From Bacteroidota bacterium (lineage in GTDB: Bacteria; Bacteroidota; Bacteroidia; Flavobacteriales; Weeksellaceae): DNA of 50,558 nucleotides. Below, piece after piece: positions 33,456-41,571 of this stretch (the stretch's first letter is position 1; each line of letters starts with the position of its first letter). The position numbers were made by a program, and so were the translations under genes. Location of the stretch: positions 1 to 50,558 of the forward strand of contig JAEYOX010000073.1 in the NCBI GenBank assembly GCA_023411265.1. The letters run 5' to 3'. The notes beneath the pieces were generated by a model. That model had not been told where the DNA came from. It searched no databases and was given only the letters and a program-made list of their open reading frames with translations.

Positions 33456-34284
33456 TATTATAATACCCTGCTATAATAATGAGAAAGTTATTGCCGAAAC
33501 GATTGATTCTGCCCTTTCCCAGAGTTATTCGTCAATTGAAATCATTGTTGTTGATGATGGTTCTACGGACCAATCCGCTAAGGTAGTTCAGGACATTTCC
33601 TCCAAACATCCTGACATCATCTTTCATTCAAAAGAAAACAGAGGTCCATCTCATACCAGAAATTTCGGTGCTCAAATCTCTAAGGGAGAATTTCTCATAT
33701 TTCTTGATGCTGATGACAAACTGCATCCAGATTATGTAAAAAAGTGTATTGCTGAGTATCAAAGGAATCCTGAATTAAACATTGTTTACTCAGGTGCGGA
33801 ATTTTTTGGCAACAAATCCGGAATTTGGAAGCTGCCGGATTTTGAGCCTACCAGTTTCCTCTTAAATAATTGTATTCCCATTTTCGCAATGCTGAGGCGG
33901 GACGTTTTTTTTGATGTCGGCAAGTTTGATGAAAATATGCACTTTATAGAGGATTGGGAACTGTGGATCAGAATCCTGAAAAAATATCCGGGCGTTTACA
34001 AAATCCCGGAAACACTCTTTTATTACAGAAAATCAGCTGCCAAGAATTCTTTAACGGATTTAAATGATAAACAGAATGATATTTCGGATACTGCACGACT
34101 CTATCTGTATAATAAACATTATTCTTATTATAAAGAAAATGGACTTTCAATAAGCAAATTGATTACCTCTGTGCAGGACAATTTAAAGTTCAAAGAAAAA
34201 TATTATAACGTCTGGTATCGAAAGTATTTTTATAAATACTTCAAACCGTCTAAATACAAGAGCATTTACCATAATTTATCATGA
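33445..34284 (+). CDS. GT2 glycosyltransferase
   Basis: A 279-residue protein of the GT2 family. MLVSIIIPCYNNEKVIAETI opens it, followed by IEIIVVDDGSTDQSA (about 31-45), GPSHTRNFGA and the metal-binding FLDADDKLHPDY (about 89-100), then IEDWELWIRIL (about 166-176) as the acceptor-side motif. All features of an active GT-A inverting enzyme are present. The ATG at 33445 is preferred over a TTG at 33433. It overlaps paralog B by 11 bases and the following gene by four bases. Confidence 0.88.
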   Translation: MLVSIIIPCYNNEKVIAETIDSALSQSYSSIEIIVVDDGSTDQSAKVVQDISSKHPDIIFHSKENRGPSHTRNFGAQISKGEFLIFLDADDKLHPDYVKKCIAEYQRNPELNIVYSGAEFFGNKSGIWKLPDFEPTSFLLNNCIPIFAMLRRDVFFDVGKFDENMHFIEDWELWIRILKKYPGVYKIPETLFYYRKSAAKNSLTDLNDKQNDISDTARLYLYNKHYSYYKENGLSISKLITSVQDNLKFKEKYYNVWYRKYFYKYFKPSKYKSIYHNLS

Positions 34285-35168
34285 AAGTATCTATCGTTAC
34301 TTCTTACTATAACAGGAGGAATCTTTTTATCAAAACTCTAGAGAGCATCAGCAGACAGGTAAGTTCTATGGACCTTTCTTTAGAGGTAATTGCTGTAGAT
34401 GACGGAAGCGATGCAAATGAAAGACTGGAAGACCTGACGTCCGTTTTTCCTTTCCTGAAAATCATTCGTATTGAAAAAAAAGATAAATGGTATACCAATT
34501 CATGTATCCCGTTTAATATAGGTTTTACTCATGCCAAGGGAGAAATAATAATCCTCCAAAATCCGGAATGTTTACATTACGGGAATATTATAGATTATGC
34601 TGTAACCAATATTGACACCAACATCTACTTAAGTTTCGGATGTTACTCACTAGACGAAGAACCAACCGACAATATTGATCATTATCTTAATAATCCAAAA
34701 AAACTTGAAAGATTAATTTGTGAAAATAATGTTGAGAATACCCGTGACGGAAGTAATAGTTGGTACAATCATTCGGTAATAAGACCCTGCGCTTATCACT
34801 TTTGTTGTGCGATTCTTAAAGAGGATTTGATGGATCTGGGCGGGTTTGATCCACTTTACGCAAATGGAGTTGCTTACGACGATAATGAACTGCTGCACCG
34901 AATCAAACTGAAGAAAATGAAAATAGAAATCATTGATAATGAGATCGTGCTTCATCAGAATCATTATAGAAGAAAGTCATCTTATAATAATCCAGTAGCT
35001 TTAAGCAAAAAAGCATTACACAAAAGAAAAAAACTTATCGAAAAAAACAAAAAACTGTTTGAGGAATATACTCTCAATAAAAAAGACTGGAAAGTAAAGG
35101 GGGTTCCAATTTACAAAGCTGCGAGGCCAATAAAACTACTTTTTAATAATTGGTTGAGAAAAATATAA
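34281..35168 (+). CDS. GT2-type glycosyltransferase without classic DXD
   Basis: A 295-residue protein of the GT-A fold: MKVSIVTSYYNRRNLFIKTL at the start, LEVIAVDDGSDANERLEDL (about 34-52), FNIGFTHAKGEIIILQNPEC (about 77-96), then FCCAILKEDLMDLGGFDPLY (about 173-192) and YDDNELLHRIKLKKMKIEI. The usual DXD is replaced by the QNPE motif seen in a GT2 sub-group. The C-terminal part is strongly basic (KKALHKRKKLIEKNKK), which may help it bind the membrane. It is the last plus-strand gene of the cluster and converges on the cupin gene with 12 bases between. Confidence 0.82.
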   Translation: MKVSIVTSYYNRRNLFIKTLESISRQVSSMDLSLEVIAVDDGSDANERLEDLTSVFPFLKIIRIEKKDKWYTNSCIPFNIGFTHAKGEIIILQNPECLHYGNIIDYAVTNIDTNIYLSFGCYSLDEEPTDNIDHYLNNPKKLERLICENNVENTRDGSNSWYNHSVIRPCAYHFCCAILKEDLMDLGGFDPLYANGVAYDDNELLHRIKLKKMKIEIIDNEIVLHQNHYRRKSSYNNPVALSKKALHKRKKLIEKNKKLFEEYTLNKKDWKVKGVPIYKAARPIKLLFNNWLRKI

Positions 35169-35180
35169 AATTTGTAAATG

Positions 35181-35525
35181 TTACATTCTATCATATTCAT
35201 CCTCTAACCTCACAATATCATCTTCACCAAAATAGGTTCCCGTTTGCACTTCAATGAAAATTAAAGGACAATCAGTCAAATTCATGATCCTGTGTTTCGC
35301 ACCTAAGGGAATTGATATGCTATGTCCGTAGGTGAGTAAAATTTCTTCATCATCCAGAACAACGACGGCATTTCCTTCTACAATTGTCCATTGTTCTTGC
35401 CTTTTATGATGATATTGATATGATAATTTTTGGCCTGGGTATACTTCGACTCTTTTTACTTTATAATTCTTTTCATCTGCCAGAACATAATATTTCCCCC
35501 ACGGCCGTTCTCCTATTTCTAACAT
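35181..35525 (-). CDS. Mannose-6-phosphate isomerase-type cupin
   Basis: A 114-residue single-domain cupin. The stretch ERPWGKYYVLADEKNYKVKR and the segment SYQYHHKRQEQWTIVEG (about 38-54) are the conserved C-terminal domain of type II mannose-6-phosphate isomerases, which is usually fused to a GDP-mannose pyrophosphorylase; here it stands alone. It interconverts, if active, mannose-6-phosphate and fructose-6-phosphate for GDP-mannose-type sugars. The ATG at 35525 is preferred to the TTG at 35540. It follows the CAP10-type gene by 15 bases on the minus strand. Confidence 0.85.
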   Translation of the reverse strand: MLEIGERPWGKYYVLADEKNYKVKRVEVYPGQKLSYQYHHKRQEQWTIVEGNAVVVLDDEEILLTYGHSISIPLGAKHRIMNLTDCPLIFIEVQTGTYFGEDDIVRLEDEYDRM

Positions 35526-35540
35526 AACACGATTTTTCAA

Positions 35541-36479
35541 TTAACGAATGTACTCAAAATATTTTTTCAAAACCAATATAGAAACTAAATTTTCAACACT
35601 TTTATTGTGAAACTGCGCTCGGTGTCTTTTCGCATTCGCAATGATGTCTTTAGCTTCTTTGGGATGGTCTAAATAATACTGAATTTTATCCTCAAGATCT
35701 TCATAGTTTTCCTTGATTCCAATAAAATGTTCATCCGGTTTCAATATTCCTTCCATATACCAGCTTTCCATTTTTAAAGGGGGCGAAACGGCAATTGAGT
35801 TGGAAGACATAATCCATTTAAGATTGGTGGCGACATCATTGCCCTCCAAACTTAAAATAAATTTGTGGCGCAAATGCTCAGATACAGAAATCTTTGGTTT
35901 AATCCATCTTGGGTTCCCTCCTTTCCTATTTACCTGACCTAAATCACATAGCGAATTTCCGAAATATTTCTCATAAAATGTGATACGATGCTGTTGATAA
36001 ACTGCTGCTCGGCCTATTAAAAGATCTTTCTTCTCCTGAAAGTCAATATTATCTTTTACTGAAACGAAATGTCTTGTCTTGTCCAGATTCAGCAGAATAT
36101 TATTTTCATTATTTCCATGGATGGGGCGACTTTTGGTAATCATCGGAAAATCCAAAATAGTATTCACATCTCCGAATTCGAAATCAATAAAAAAGTGATC
36201 GGGAAAATATCGGGCAAATTCATAAGTATCGAAATAGTAAGCTTTGGGTGTTTTTGGTTTTTTGAGATCCCTAATCCTTGTTCCTTGATGTGAGACAGTT
36301 GTTGGCGTCTGAATTTTATTATAGTAATTCACCCTGTTTTCTACGATTTCTTTTTCCTTCCTCGACAGGGTTTTGTAGAGTTCATTGATCTTTTTTTCAG
36401 CGCTTTTGGAAGCAAGTAAAGACCTTGCAAAACCCTGAATATAAAGGAATAATTTATTGTTCTTATAAACTTTTGCCAT
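35541..36479 (-). CDS. CAP10/LpsA-like (GT90) glycosyltransferase
   Basis: A 312-residue protein. The second half holds a GT90-type core: KFILSLEGNDVATNLKWIMS (about 207-226), SNSIAVSPPLKMESWYMEG (about 227-245), and IKENYEDLEDKIQYYLDHPK (about 255-274), ending in the IIANAKRHRAQF stretch. This matches LpsA of Haemophilus and fungal CAP10 proteins, which transfer sugars to lipooligosaccharide or capsule. The N-terminal region (about 1-80) is basic and without clear signal. It is transcribed with the cupin gene opposite to the GT2 cluster; together these two form a small minus-strand unit. Confidence 0.75.
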   Translation of the reverse strand: MAKVYKNNKLFLYIQGFARSLLASKSAEKKINELYKTLSRKEKEIVENRVNYYNKIQTPTTVSHQGTRIRDLKKPKTPKAYYFDTYEFARYFPDHFFIDFEFGDVNTILDFPMITKSRPIHGNNENNILLNLDKTRHFVSVKDNIDFQEKKDLLIGRAAVYQQHRITFYEKYFGNSLCDLGQVNRKGGNPRWIKPKISVSEHLRHKFILSLEGNDVATNLKWIMSSNSIAVSPPLKMESWYMEGILKPDEHFIGIKENYEDLEDKIQYYLDHPKEAKDIIANAKRHRAQFHNKSVENLVSILVLKKYFEYIR

Positions 36480-36600
36480 TGTGCTAAATTATTCAAAAAT
36501 ACATTAACTATTGAGTTATTTTTATGAGTGAGATTAAACGTTAAACTTTTGGTTTTTGAATTTTGGTAAATCCACAGAAGTGGAATACAGTAACTTTAAG

Positions 36601-36608
36601 TAAATTTG
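36601..36608 (+). promoter_or_regulatory. -7 box of gltX promoter
   Basis: TAAATTTG, an exact match to TAnnTTTG, 18 bases before the gltX ATG. The nearest TTTTG (36561-36565) is too far upstream to be the -33 element. Confidence 0.5.
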
Positions 36609-36626
36609 CAGCAAATTTTAATATAA

Positions 36627-38138
36627 ATGAACAGAGTAAGAGTGCGTTTTGCGCCTAGTCCTACCGGACCGCTGCACTTGGGAGGCATGAGAACAGCTTT
36701 GTATGATTATCTCTTTGCTAAAAATCAGAATGGAGATTTTATCCTGAGAATTGAAGATACGGATACTGCAAGATATGTGGAGGGTGCTGAAGAATACATC
36801 ATGGAAGCTCTTGAATGGGCAGGAATTACTCCCGATGAAAGTCCCGTACATGGAGGCAATTACGGACCCTATAGACAAAGTGAACGGCGTGATATTTATG
36901 ATCAGTATACCGCGGAAATACTTAAAACGGATTTCGCCTATATCGCATTTGATACTCCTGAAGAACTGGACGCAATACGTGCAGAGTTCGAATCACGGGG
37001 AGAGGTTTTCTCTTATAATTATATCACAAGAAATTCTTTGAGAAACAGCTTGTCTCTTTCTGAAAAAGAGGTTCAAAAGCTTATTAATCAGCAAACGCCT
37101 TATGTAGTCAGGTTTAAAATGCCCGTAGACAGAACCTTATATTTGGAAGATATTATTCGTGGAAAATTCTCCGTGAATACCAATACGTTGGATGATAAAG
37201 TTCTGGTGAAAAACGACGGAATGCCGACCTATCATTTTGCCAATATCATTGATGATTACGAAATGAAGATCAGCCATGTTATTCGCGGCGAAGAGTGGCT
37301 TCCTTCCTTGGGTTTGCACGTCTTGCTGTATGAAGCAATGGGATGGAAAGCTCCGGAATTTGCTCATTTATCACTTATTTTAAAACCAGAAGGGAAAGGA
37401 AAACTCAGCAAACGTGACGGAGCAAAATTTGGTTTTCCGGTTTTTCCGCTCGATTTTCATGATAAAGCCTCAGGCGAAATTTATCCAGGATACCGCGAAC
37501 AGGGCTACCTACCTGAAGCATTTGTAAATTTTCTTGCACTATTAGGATGGTCTCCGGCCGACGATAAAGAAATCCTGAGTTTGAATGAAATGGTCCAGGA
37601 GTTTGATTTGTACAAACTTCACAAAGCGGGAGCGCGTTTCAGTAAAGAAAAAGCAGAATGGTTCAACCATCAGTATCTTCAGAAAAAAACAGATGAAGAA
37701 GTGTTGGAATTGCTGATGAATATTGATCATGTTAAAAATGCTACTCTTTCCGTAGAAAACATTCTGAAAGTGATTTCTATAATGAAAGAAAGAGCAACCT
37801 TCGCAAAAGATATTTATGAAGAGGGAAAATTCTTTTTCCAAAGTCCTGCATCTTATGATGACAAAGCAGTTGCAAAAGCCTGGAACAAAGATGCTGTCGC
37901 AAATATGAAAGAATTTGCTGCAACACTTAAATCTACAGCTTTCAACCGCGAGGTATTGAAACAACACATTCAGGATTTCGCTCAAAAAAAATCTCTGGGA
38001 ATGGGAAAAATCATGATGCCGCTGCGTTTAGCTTTGGTGGGTGAACTGAAAGGCCCAGATGTTCCTGACATCATGGAAATCCTTGGTTCAGAAGAAACTA
38101 TCTCCAGAATACTCAGTGCGGTAAACAATATTGGATAG
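36627..38138 (+). CDS. gltX: Glutamate--tRNA ligase
   Basis: A 503-residue class I synthetase. The HIGH-type motif is in FAPSPTGPLHLGGMRTALYD (8-27), and the KMSKS-type motif is KGKLSKRDGAKFG (about 257-269). IRGEEWLPSLGLHVLLYEAM at about 219-238 and the C-terminal anticodon-binding helices are present. It charges tRNA(Glu), and in many Bacteroidota also supplies Glu-tRNA(Gln) for GatCAB. The gene is monocistronic with its own -7 box; accA follows after 45 bases. Confidence 0.96.
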   Translation: MNRVRVRFAPSPTGPLHLGGMRTALYDYLFAKNQNGDFILRIEDTDTARYVEGAEEYIMEALEWAGITPDESPVHGGNYGPYRQSERRDIYDQYTAEILKTDFAYIAFDTPEELDAIRAEFESRGEVFSYNYITRNSLRNSLSLSEKEVQKLINQQTPYVVRFKMPVDRTLYLEDIIRGKFSVNTNTLDDKVLVKNDGMPTYHFANIIDDYEMKISHVIRGEEWLPSLGLHVLLYEAMGWKAPEFAHLSLILKPEGKGKLSKRDGAKFGFPVFPLDFHDKASGEIYPGYREQGYLPEAFVNFLALLGWSPADDKEILSLNEMVQEFDLYKLHKAGARFSKEKAEWFNHQYLQKKTDEEVLELLMNIDHVKNATLSVENILKVISIMKERATFAKDIYEEGKFFFQSPASYDDKAVAKAWNKDAVANMKEFAATLKSTAFNREVLKQHIQDFAQKKSLGMGKIMMPLRLALVGELKGPDVPDIMEILGSEETISRILSAVNNIG

Positions 38139-38183
38139 AGTTCTTCAATTTTTAGTAAATTTGGACAATAATTTCTCAGCAGA

Positions 38184-39140
38184 ATGGAATATTTAGAATT
38201 TGAAAAACCGATTGAAGAACTAATGGAGCAATATCAAACCTGCTCGTTAGTAGGCGAAGACACAGGGGTAGATGTAAAACTTGCCTGTTCTCAAATCGAA
38301 GAGAAGATAATTGAATAAAAGAAAGAAATTTATGGAAATCTGACGCCTTGGCAGCGTGTTCAACTTTCCAGACACCCGGATCGTCCTTATACGCTCGACT
38401 TTATAGAAGGTATTGTAGATAAAGACAGTTTTCTAGAGCTTCATGGCGATCGTAATTTTGCTGATGATCCTGCAATGATTGGAGGACTTGCTACGATAGA
38501 TGGGCACAGAGTAATGCTGATCGGAACGCAAAAGGGAAGAACTACCAAAGAAAGACAGCACAGAAGATTCGGTATGAGCAATCCGGAAGGATACAGAAAA
38601 GCGCTGAGATTGATGAAACTTGCCGAGAAATTTAGAATCCCCGTCGTTACATTAATTGATACTCCGGGAGCGTATCCTGGTTTGGAAGCGGAAGAAAGAG
38701 GACAGGGCGAGGCTATTGCGAGAAATATCTTCGAAATGACGATGCTGAAAACTCCCATTTTCTGTTATATTATAGGAGAAGGCGCCAGTGGTGGTGCACT
38801 GGGAATAGGCGTTGGGAACAAGGTGTATATGTTGGAAAATACATGGTACACAGTTATTGCTCCGGAAAGTTGTTCATCTATTCTGTGGAGAAACTGGAAT
38901 CATAAAGAAGATGCAGCCAATGCGCTGAAACTCACTCCGAAAGACGCGCTGGAACATAAATTTATTGACGGGATTATTGAAGAACCGCTCGGAGGTGCGC
39001 ATTACGAGCCGAAAGTGGCTTTTGATCATTTGAAACAGTCTATCGTTCAGAACATTAAAGGTTTCTCAAAATTTACGGGTAAAGAACTGGAACAGCAGAG
39101 GCAGGAGAAATTTATTGCAATGGGACAGTTTAAGGGTTAA
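38184..39140 (+). pseudogene. accA: Acetyl-CoA carboxylase carboxyltransferase alpha, interrupted by an in-frame stop
   Basis: The ATG at 38184 opens a frame of 319 codons that matches AccA over its full length, except that codon 45 is TAA (38316-38318). Before it is MEYLEFEKPIEELMEQYQTC...ACSQIEEKIIE, after it KKEIYGNLTPWQRVQLSRHP, HGDRNFADDPAMIGG, RFGMSNPEGYRKALRLM and GEGASGGALGIG, the catalytic part. One change from AAA (Lys, expected in the E-K-K-K stretch) would restore the gene. No start codon other than 38475 follows the stop, and that would lose about 97 residues. AccA forms with AccD the carboxyltransferase that makes malonyl-CoA. The intact remainder and conserved motifs suggest a very recent mutation or a sequence error. 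Confidence 0.93.
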
Positions 39141-39162
39141 ACTATACCATTTTAAAATAAAG

Positions 39163-39199
39163 AAACAGCGGAGTTCAGAAGGTACTTCGCTGTTTTTAT
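39163..39199. terminator. Terminator between accA and the DUF6759-like gene
   Basis: AAACAGCG (39163-39170) pairs with CGCTGTTT (39188-39195), with a T-rich run on the plus side and an A-rich run on the other, so it can serve both converging genes. Confidence 0.75.
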
Positions 39200-39207
39200 T
39201 TTAATGG

Positions 39208-39780
39208 TTAATTCGCCAAGGTAATGGCAATATCTTTTGTAATGTTTTTCGCTGAAGAATATTTCGCATCACATATTCCTGTAGTCAGTACATATTGGCC
39301 TTTATTCACCATGATAAAATTATTATTATTGGCAGGAACATTCAGGTTGTAATAATTGTTTTTACCGGTGAATTTCACCACCATGTTGCACTTCGATTTA
39401 TTCACAATCTGAACATACGCTTCTTTTTTATTCGGCGAATCGTTGAAAAGATGATTCAAGACTTTTGCTGTTTGGTTTCCGCTTTTTGGTTCATTTTTCA
39501 ATTCATTCCGCAACTTGCTTTTGGTTAACCGTTCCACTTTTGGTTTGGCTGCTGGATCTTTTGCCGGAGTTACAAGTTCTATAAGTTTTATTCTTAATGA
39601 TCTCATGTTGGGATCATTCGGGTTCGACTTTATATAAGCGGCAATCAACTGAGGATTATTACTCATTTGAGCCTGCTGTGCTGTAAGTTTCTCAGCGGGA
39701 ATTTGGATTGATGACTTCTTTTTTTGCCCCATTATGATCATTAGACAAAAGAAAAAAGCCAACATAAAGATCTTTTTCAT
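39208..39780 (-). CDS. Secreted DUF6759-like protein (short form)
   Basis: A 190-residue protein with a signal peptide (about 1-18). Its C-terminal half, from QTAKVLNHLFNDSPNKKEAY to ITKDIAITLAN, is clearly related to the end of the protein at 41572 (VQVLNSLFDNDP, CDMIMRI, GQYLFSSLVCGAQYAS and KAIMVSLGN in the partner). Both share two Cys (SKCNM and GICDAKYS). The N-terminal half is different and rich in Lys and Pro. DUF6759 is my best recollection for this family; no activity is known. It is divergent from tsf. Confidence 0.65.
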   Translation of the reverse strand: MKKIFMLAFFFCLMIIMGQKKKSSIQIPAEKLTAQQAQMSNNPQLIAAYIKSNPNDPNMRSLRIKLIELVTPAKDPAAKPKVERLTKSKLRNELKNEPKSGNQTAKVLNHLFNDSPNKKEAYVQIVNKSKCNMVVKFTGKNNYYNLNVPANNNNFIMVNKGQYVLTTGICDAKYSSAKNITKDIAITLAN

Positions 39781-39862
39781 ATCAATAATGAAGCTAATTT
39801 AAAAAAATAATAACACTTTATCATAACGTAGAAAACTATATTTTAGTTTGTATAATAATTAT

Positions 39863-39870
39863 TATCTTTG
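39863..39870 (+). promoter_or_regulatory. -7 box of tsf promoter
   Basis: TATCTTTG is an exact TAnnTTTG match, and the ATG at 39872 is directly after it, so transcripts would not include that ATG. The ATG at 39926 is therefore the start of tsf. A TTTG at 39847 is only 12 bases away, too close for the -33 box. Confidence 0.5.
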
Positions 39871-39925
39871 CATGGCGAAAAAATACTACTCAAACGAACA
39901 TTTTTTAATAAAAAAACCAGATAAT

Positions 39926-40747
39926 ATGTACACACCAGTTGCTGCAGATGTAGCGAAATTAAGAAACACAACCGGAGCAGGAATGATGGACTGCAAAAAA
40001 GCACTTACAGAAGCTAAAGGGGATTTTGACAAAGCGATAGAAATCCTTAGAAAAAAAGGACAGAAAGTTGCGGCTAACAGAGCTGACAGAGAATCTACGG
40101 AAGGTGCTGTAATTGCAAAAGTGAATGATGACAAAACAAGAGGTGTTATTATTGCGCTGAATTGTGAGACTGATTTTGTTGCAAAAAATGAAGATTTCGT
40201 TAAATTGGCTCACGATCTTGCGGAACTGGCGTTGGGAAAAACAAAAGAAGAATTCTTAGCTGCAGATTATAAGGGAATCACCGTTGCAGACAAACTGACC
40301 GAGCAAACAGGAGTTATCGGAGAAAAAATCGAAGTAGGTTCTTTCGAAACAATTGAAGGTCCTTATTTGGGAGCTTATATCCATGCAGGGAATAAAATTG
40401 CAGCCATTACTTCGCTTTCCGCTGATGTTTCAGGAGCTGAGGAAGTTGCTAAGTCCGTATCCATGCAGGTTGCAGCTATGAACCCTATTGCTTTGGATGA
40501 AACTAAAGTTTCTGAAGAAACCATCAATAAAGAGTTGGATATCGAAAGAGAACTTTTGGTAAAAGAAGGTAAACCTGCGAATATTATTGAAAACATCCTG
40601 AAAGGCAAAATGCAGCGTTTCTATAAAGATAACACTTTGGTGCATCAGGCGTTCATCAAAGACGGAAATATTTCCGTTGCTGATTATGTAAAGTCAATTA
40701 GTGACGATCTTAAAGTGGTTGGTTTTGTAAGAGTAAGTCTTACGTAA
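39926..40747 (+). CDS. tsf: Translation elongation factor Ts
   Basis: A 273-residue protein starting MYTPVAADVAKLRNTTGAGM, followed by MDCKKALTEAKGDFDKAIEI, the EF-Ts N-terminal motif (TGAGMMDCKKAL). The core has NCETDFVAKNEDFVKLAHDL (about 75-94) and AAMNPIALDETKVS. It is the nucleotide-exchange factor of EF-Tu. Upstream starts at 39848 and 39872 precede or overlap the promoter and are rejected. rpsB, normally the gene before tsf, is not here. A bidirectional terminator closes the gene. Confidence 0.96.
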   Translation: MYTPVAADVAKLRNTTGAGMMDCKKALTEAKGDFDKAIEILRKKGQKVAANRADRESTEGAVIAKVNDDKTRGVIIALNCETDFVAKNEDFVKLAHDLAELALGKTKEEFLAADYKGITVADKLTEQTGVIGEKIEVGSFETIEGPYLGAYIHAGNKIAAITSLSADVSGAEEVAKSVSMQVAAMNPIALDETKVSEETINKELDIERELLVKEGKPANIIENILKGKMQRFYKDNTLVHQAFIKDGNISVADYVKSISDDLKVVGFVRVSLT

Positions 40748-40764
40748 TTTCATCCTGAATAAAT

Positions 40765-40806
40765 AAAAAAATCCCGCTTTGAATAACTTAGCGGGATTTT
40801 TATTTC
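40765..40806. terminator. Bidirectional terminator between tsf and trmB
   Basis: AAAAATCCCGCT (40767-40778) pairs with AGCGGGATTTTT (40790-40801), flanked by A-run and T-run. Confidence 0.9.
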
Positions 40807-40824
40807 TTTGTTTAAAGCGTTGAA

Positions 40825-41508
40825 TTATCTTTTAATTCGGAACTTAATATAGGTAATGGTTTTCCCTTTAGATGAAAAAAGTTCTTCGTAATAGGTTTTA
40901 ATTTCTCTCAGCAAAGGTGTTTGAGGATCATATTCCGGAGCTCCATAGATGTCGTGATGTGCAGAAATAATTTCATGTCCCAGGCCCTGCAGTAGCCCAA
41001 GTGTATATCCATGTAGAAACTCTGAATCCGTTTTTAAATGGATAATACCGTCAGATTTCAGGATATTTCTATAGCGTTCCAGAAAATCGGGATGAGTCAT
41101 GCGGTGTTTGGTGCGTCGGTATTTTATTTGCGGATCAGGAAAAGTTATCCAGATTTCATCTACTTCATTAGGATCAAAAAAATTATCAATCAGTTCAATC
41201 TGTGTTCTTAGAAAGCAAACATTTTTAAGGTTATTTTCATCAGCTTCTTTAGCTCCAAACCAGAATCTGGCTCCTTTAATATCAACCCCAATAAAATTTT
41301 TTTCAGGAAAAGCCTTTGCTAATCCCACGGAATATTCTCCTTTGCCGCATCCTAATTCCAGTATAACGGGATTTTCGTTTTTAAAGATATCAGATCGCCA
41401 TTTTCCTTTCAAATAATATCCGTTAACAGCTTCTTCCCGAGTGGGCTGTATCACGTTTGTAAGGAGTTTGTTTTCAGCAAATCTCGCCAGTTTATTCTTC
41501 TTCCCCAT
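40825..41508 (-). CDS. trmB: tRNA (guanine-N7-)-methyltransferase
   Basis: A 227-residue methyltransferase. The SAM loop is VILELGCGKGEYSVGLAKAF (about 48-67), then the FIGVDIKGARFW-type motif, and the family mark DEIWITFPDPQIKYRRTKHR (about 117-136), which binds the tRNA. The product m7G46 is in the variable loop of tRNA. It converges on tsf through the shared terminator. Confidence 0.95.
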   Translation of the reverse strand: MGKKNKLARFAENKLLTNVIQPTREEAVNGYYLKGKWRSDIFKNENPVILELGCGKGEYSVGLAKAFPEKNFIGVDIKGARFWFGAKEADENNLKNVCFLRTQIELIDNFFDPNEVDEIWITFPDPQIKYRRTKHRMTHPDFLERYRNILKSDGIIHLKTDSEFLHGYTLGLLQGLGHEIISAHHDIYGAPEYDPQTPLLREIKTYYEELFSSKGKTITYIKFRIKR

Positions 41509-41571
41509 TGGTAAAATTCATGCGTGCAAAGGTAATGAAACCTTGGTAAGTGATGGAAAGAAACCGTGAAT

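Noticed and set aside
38475..39140. A complete 221-residue AccA-like gene starting at ATG 38475
   Set aside because: It would lack about 97 N-terminal residues that are present and conserved in the upstream sequence on both sides of the stop; the better reading is one interrupted accA.
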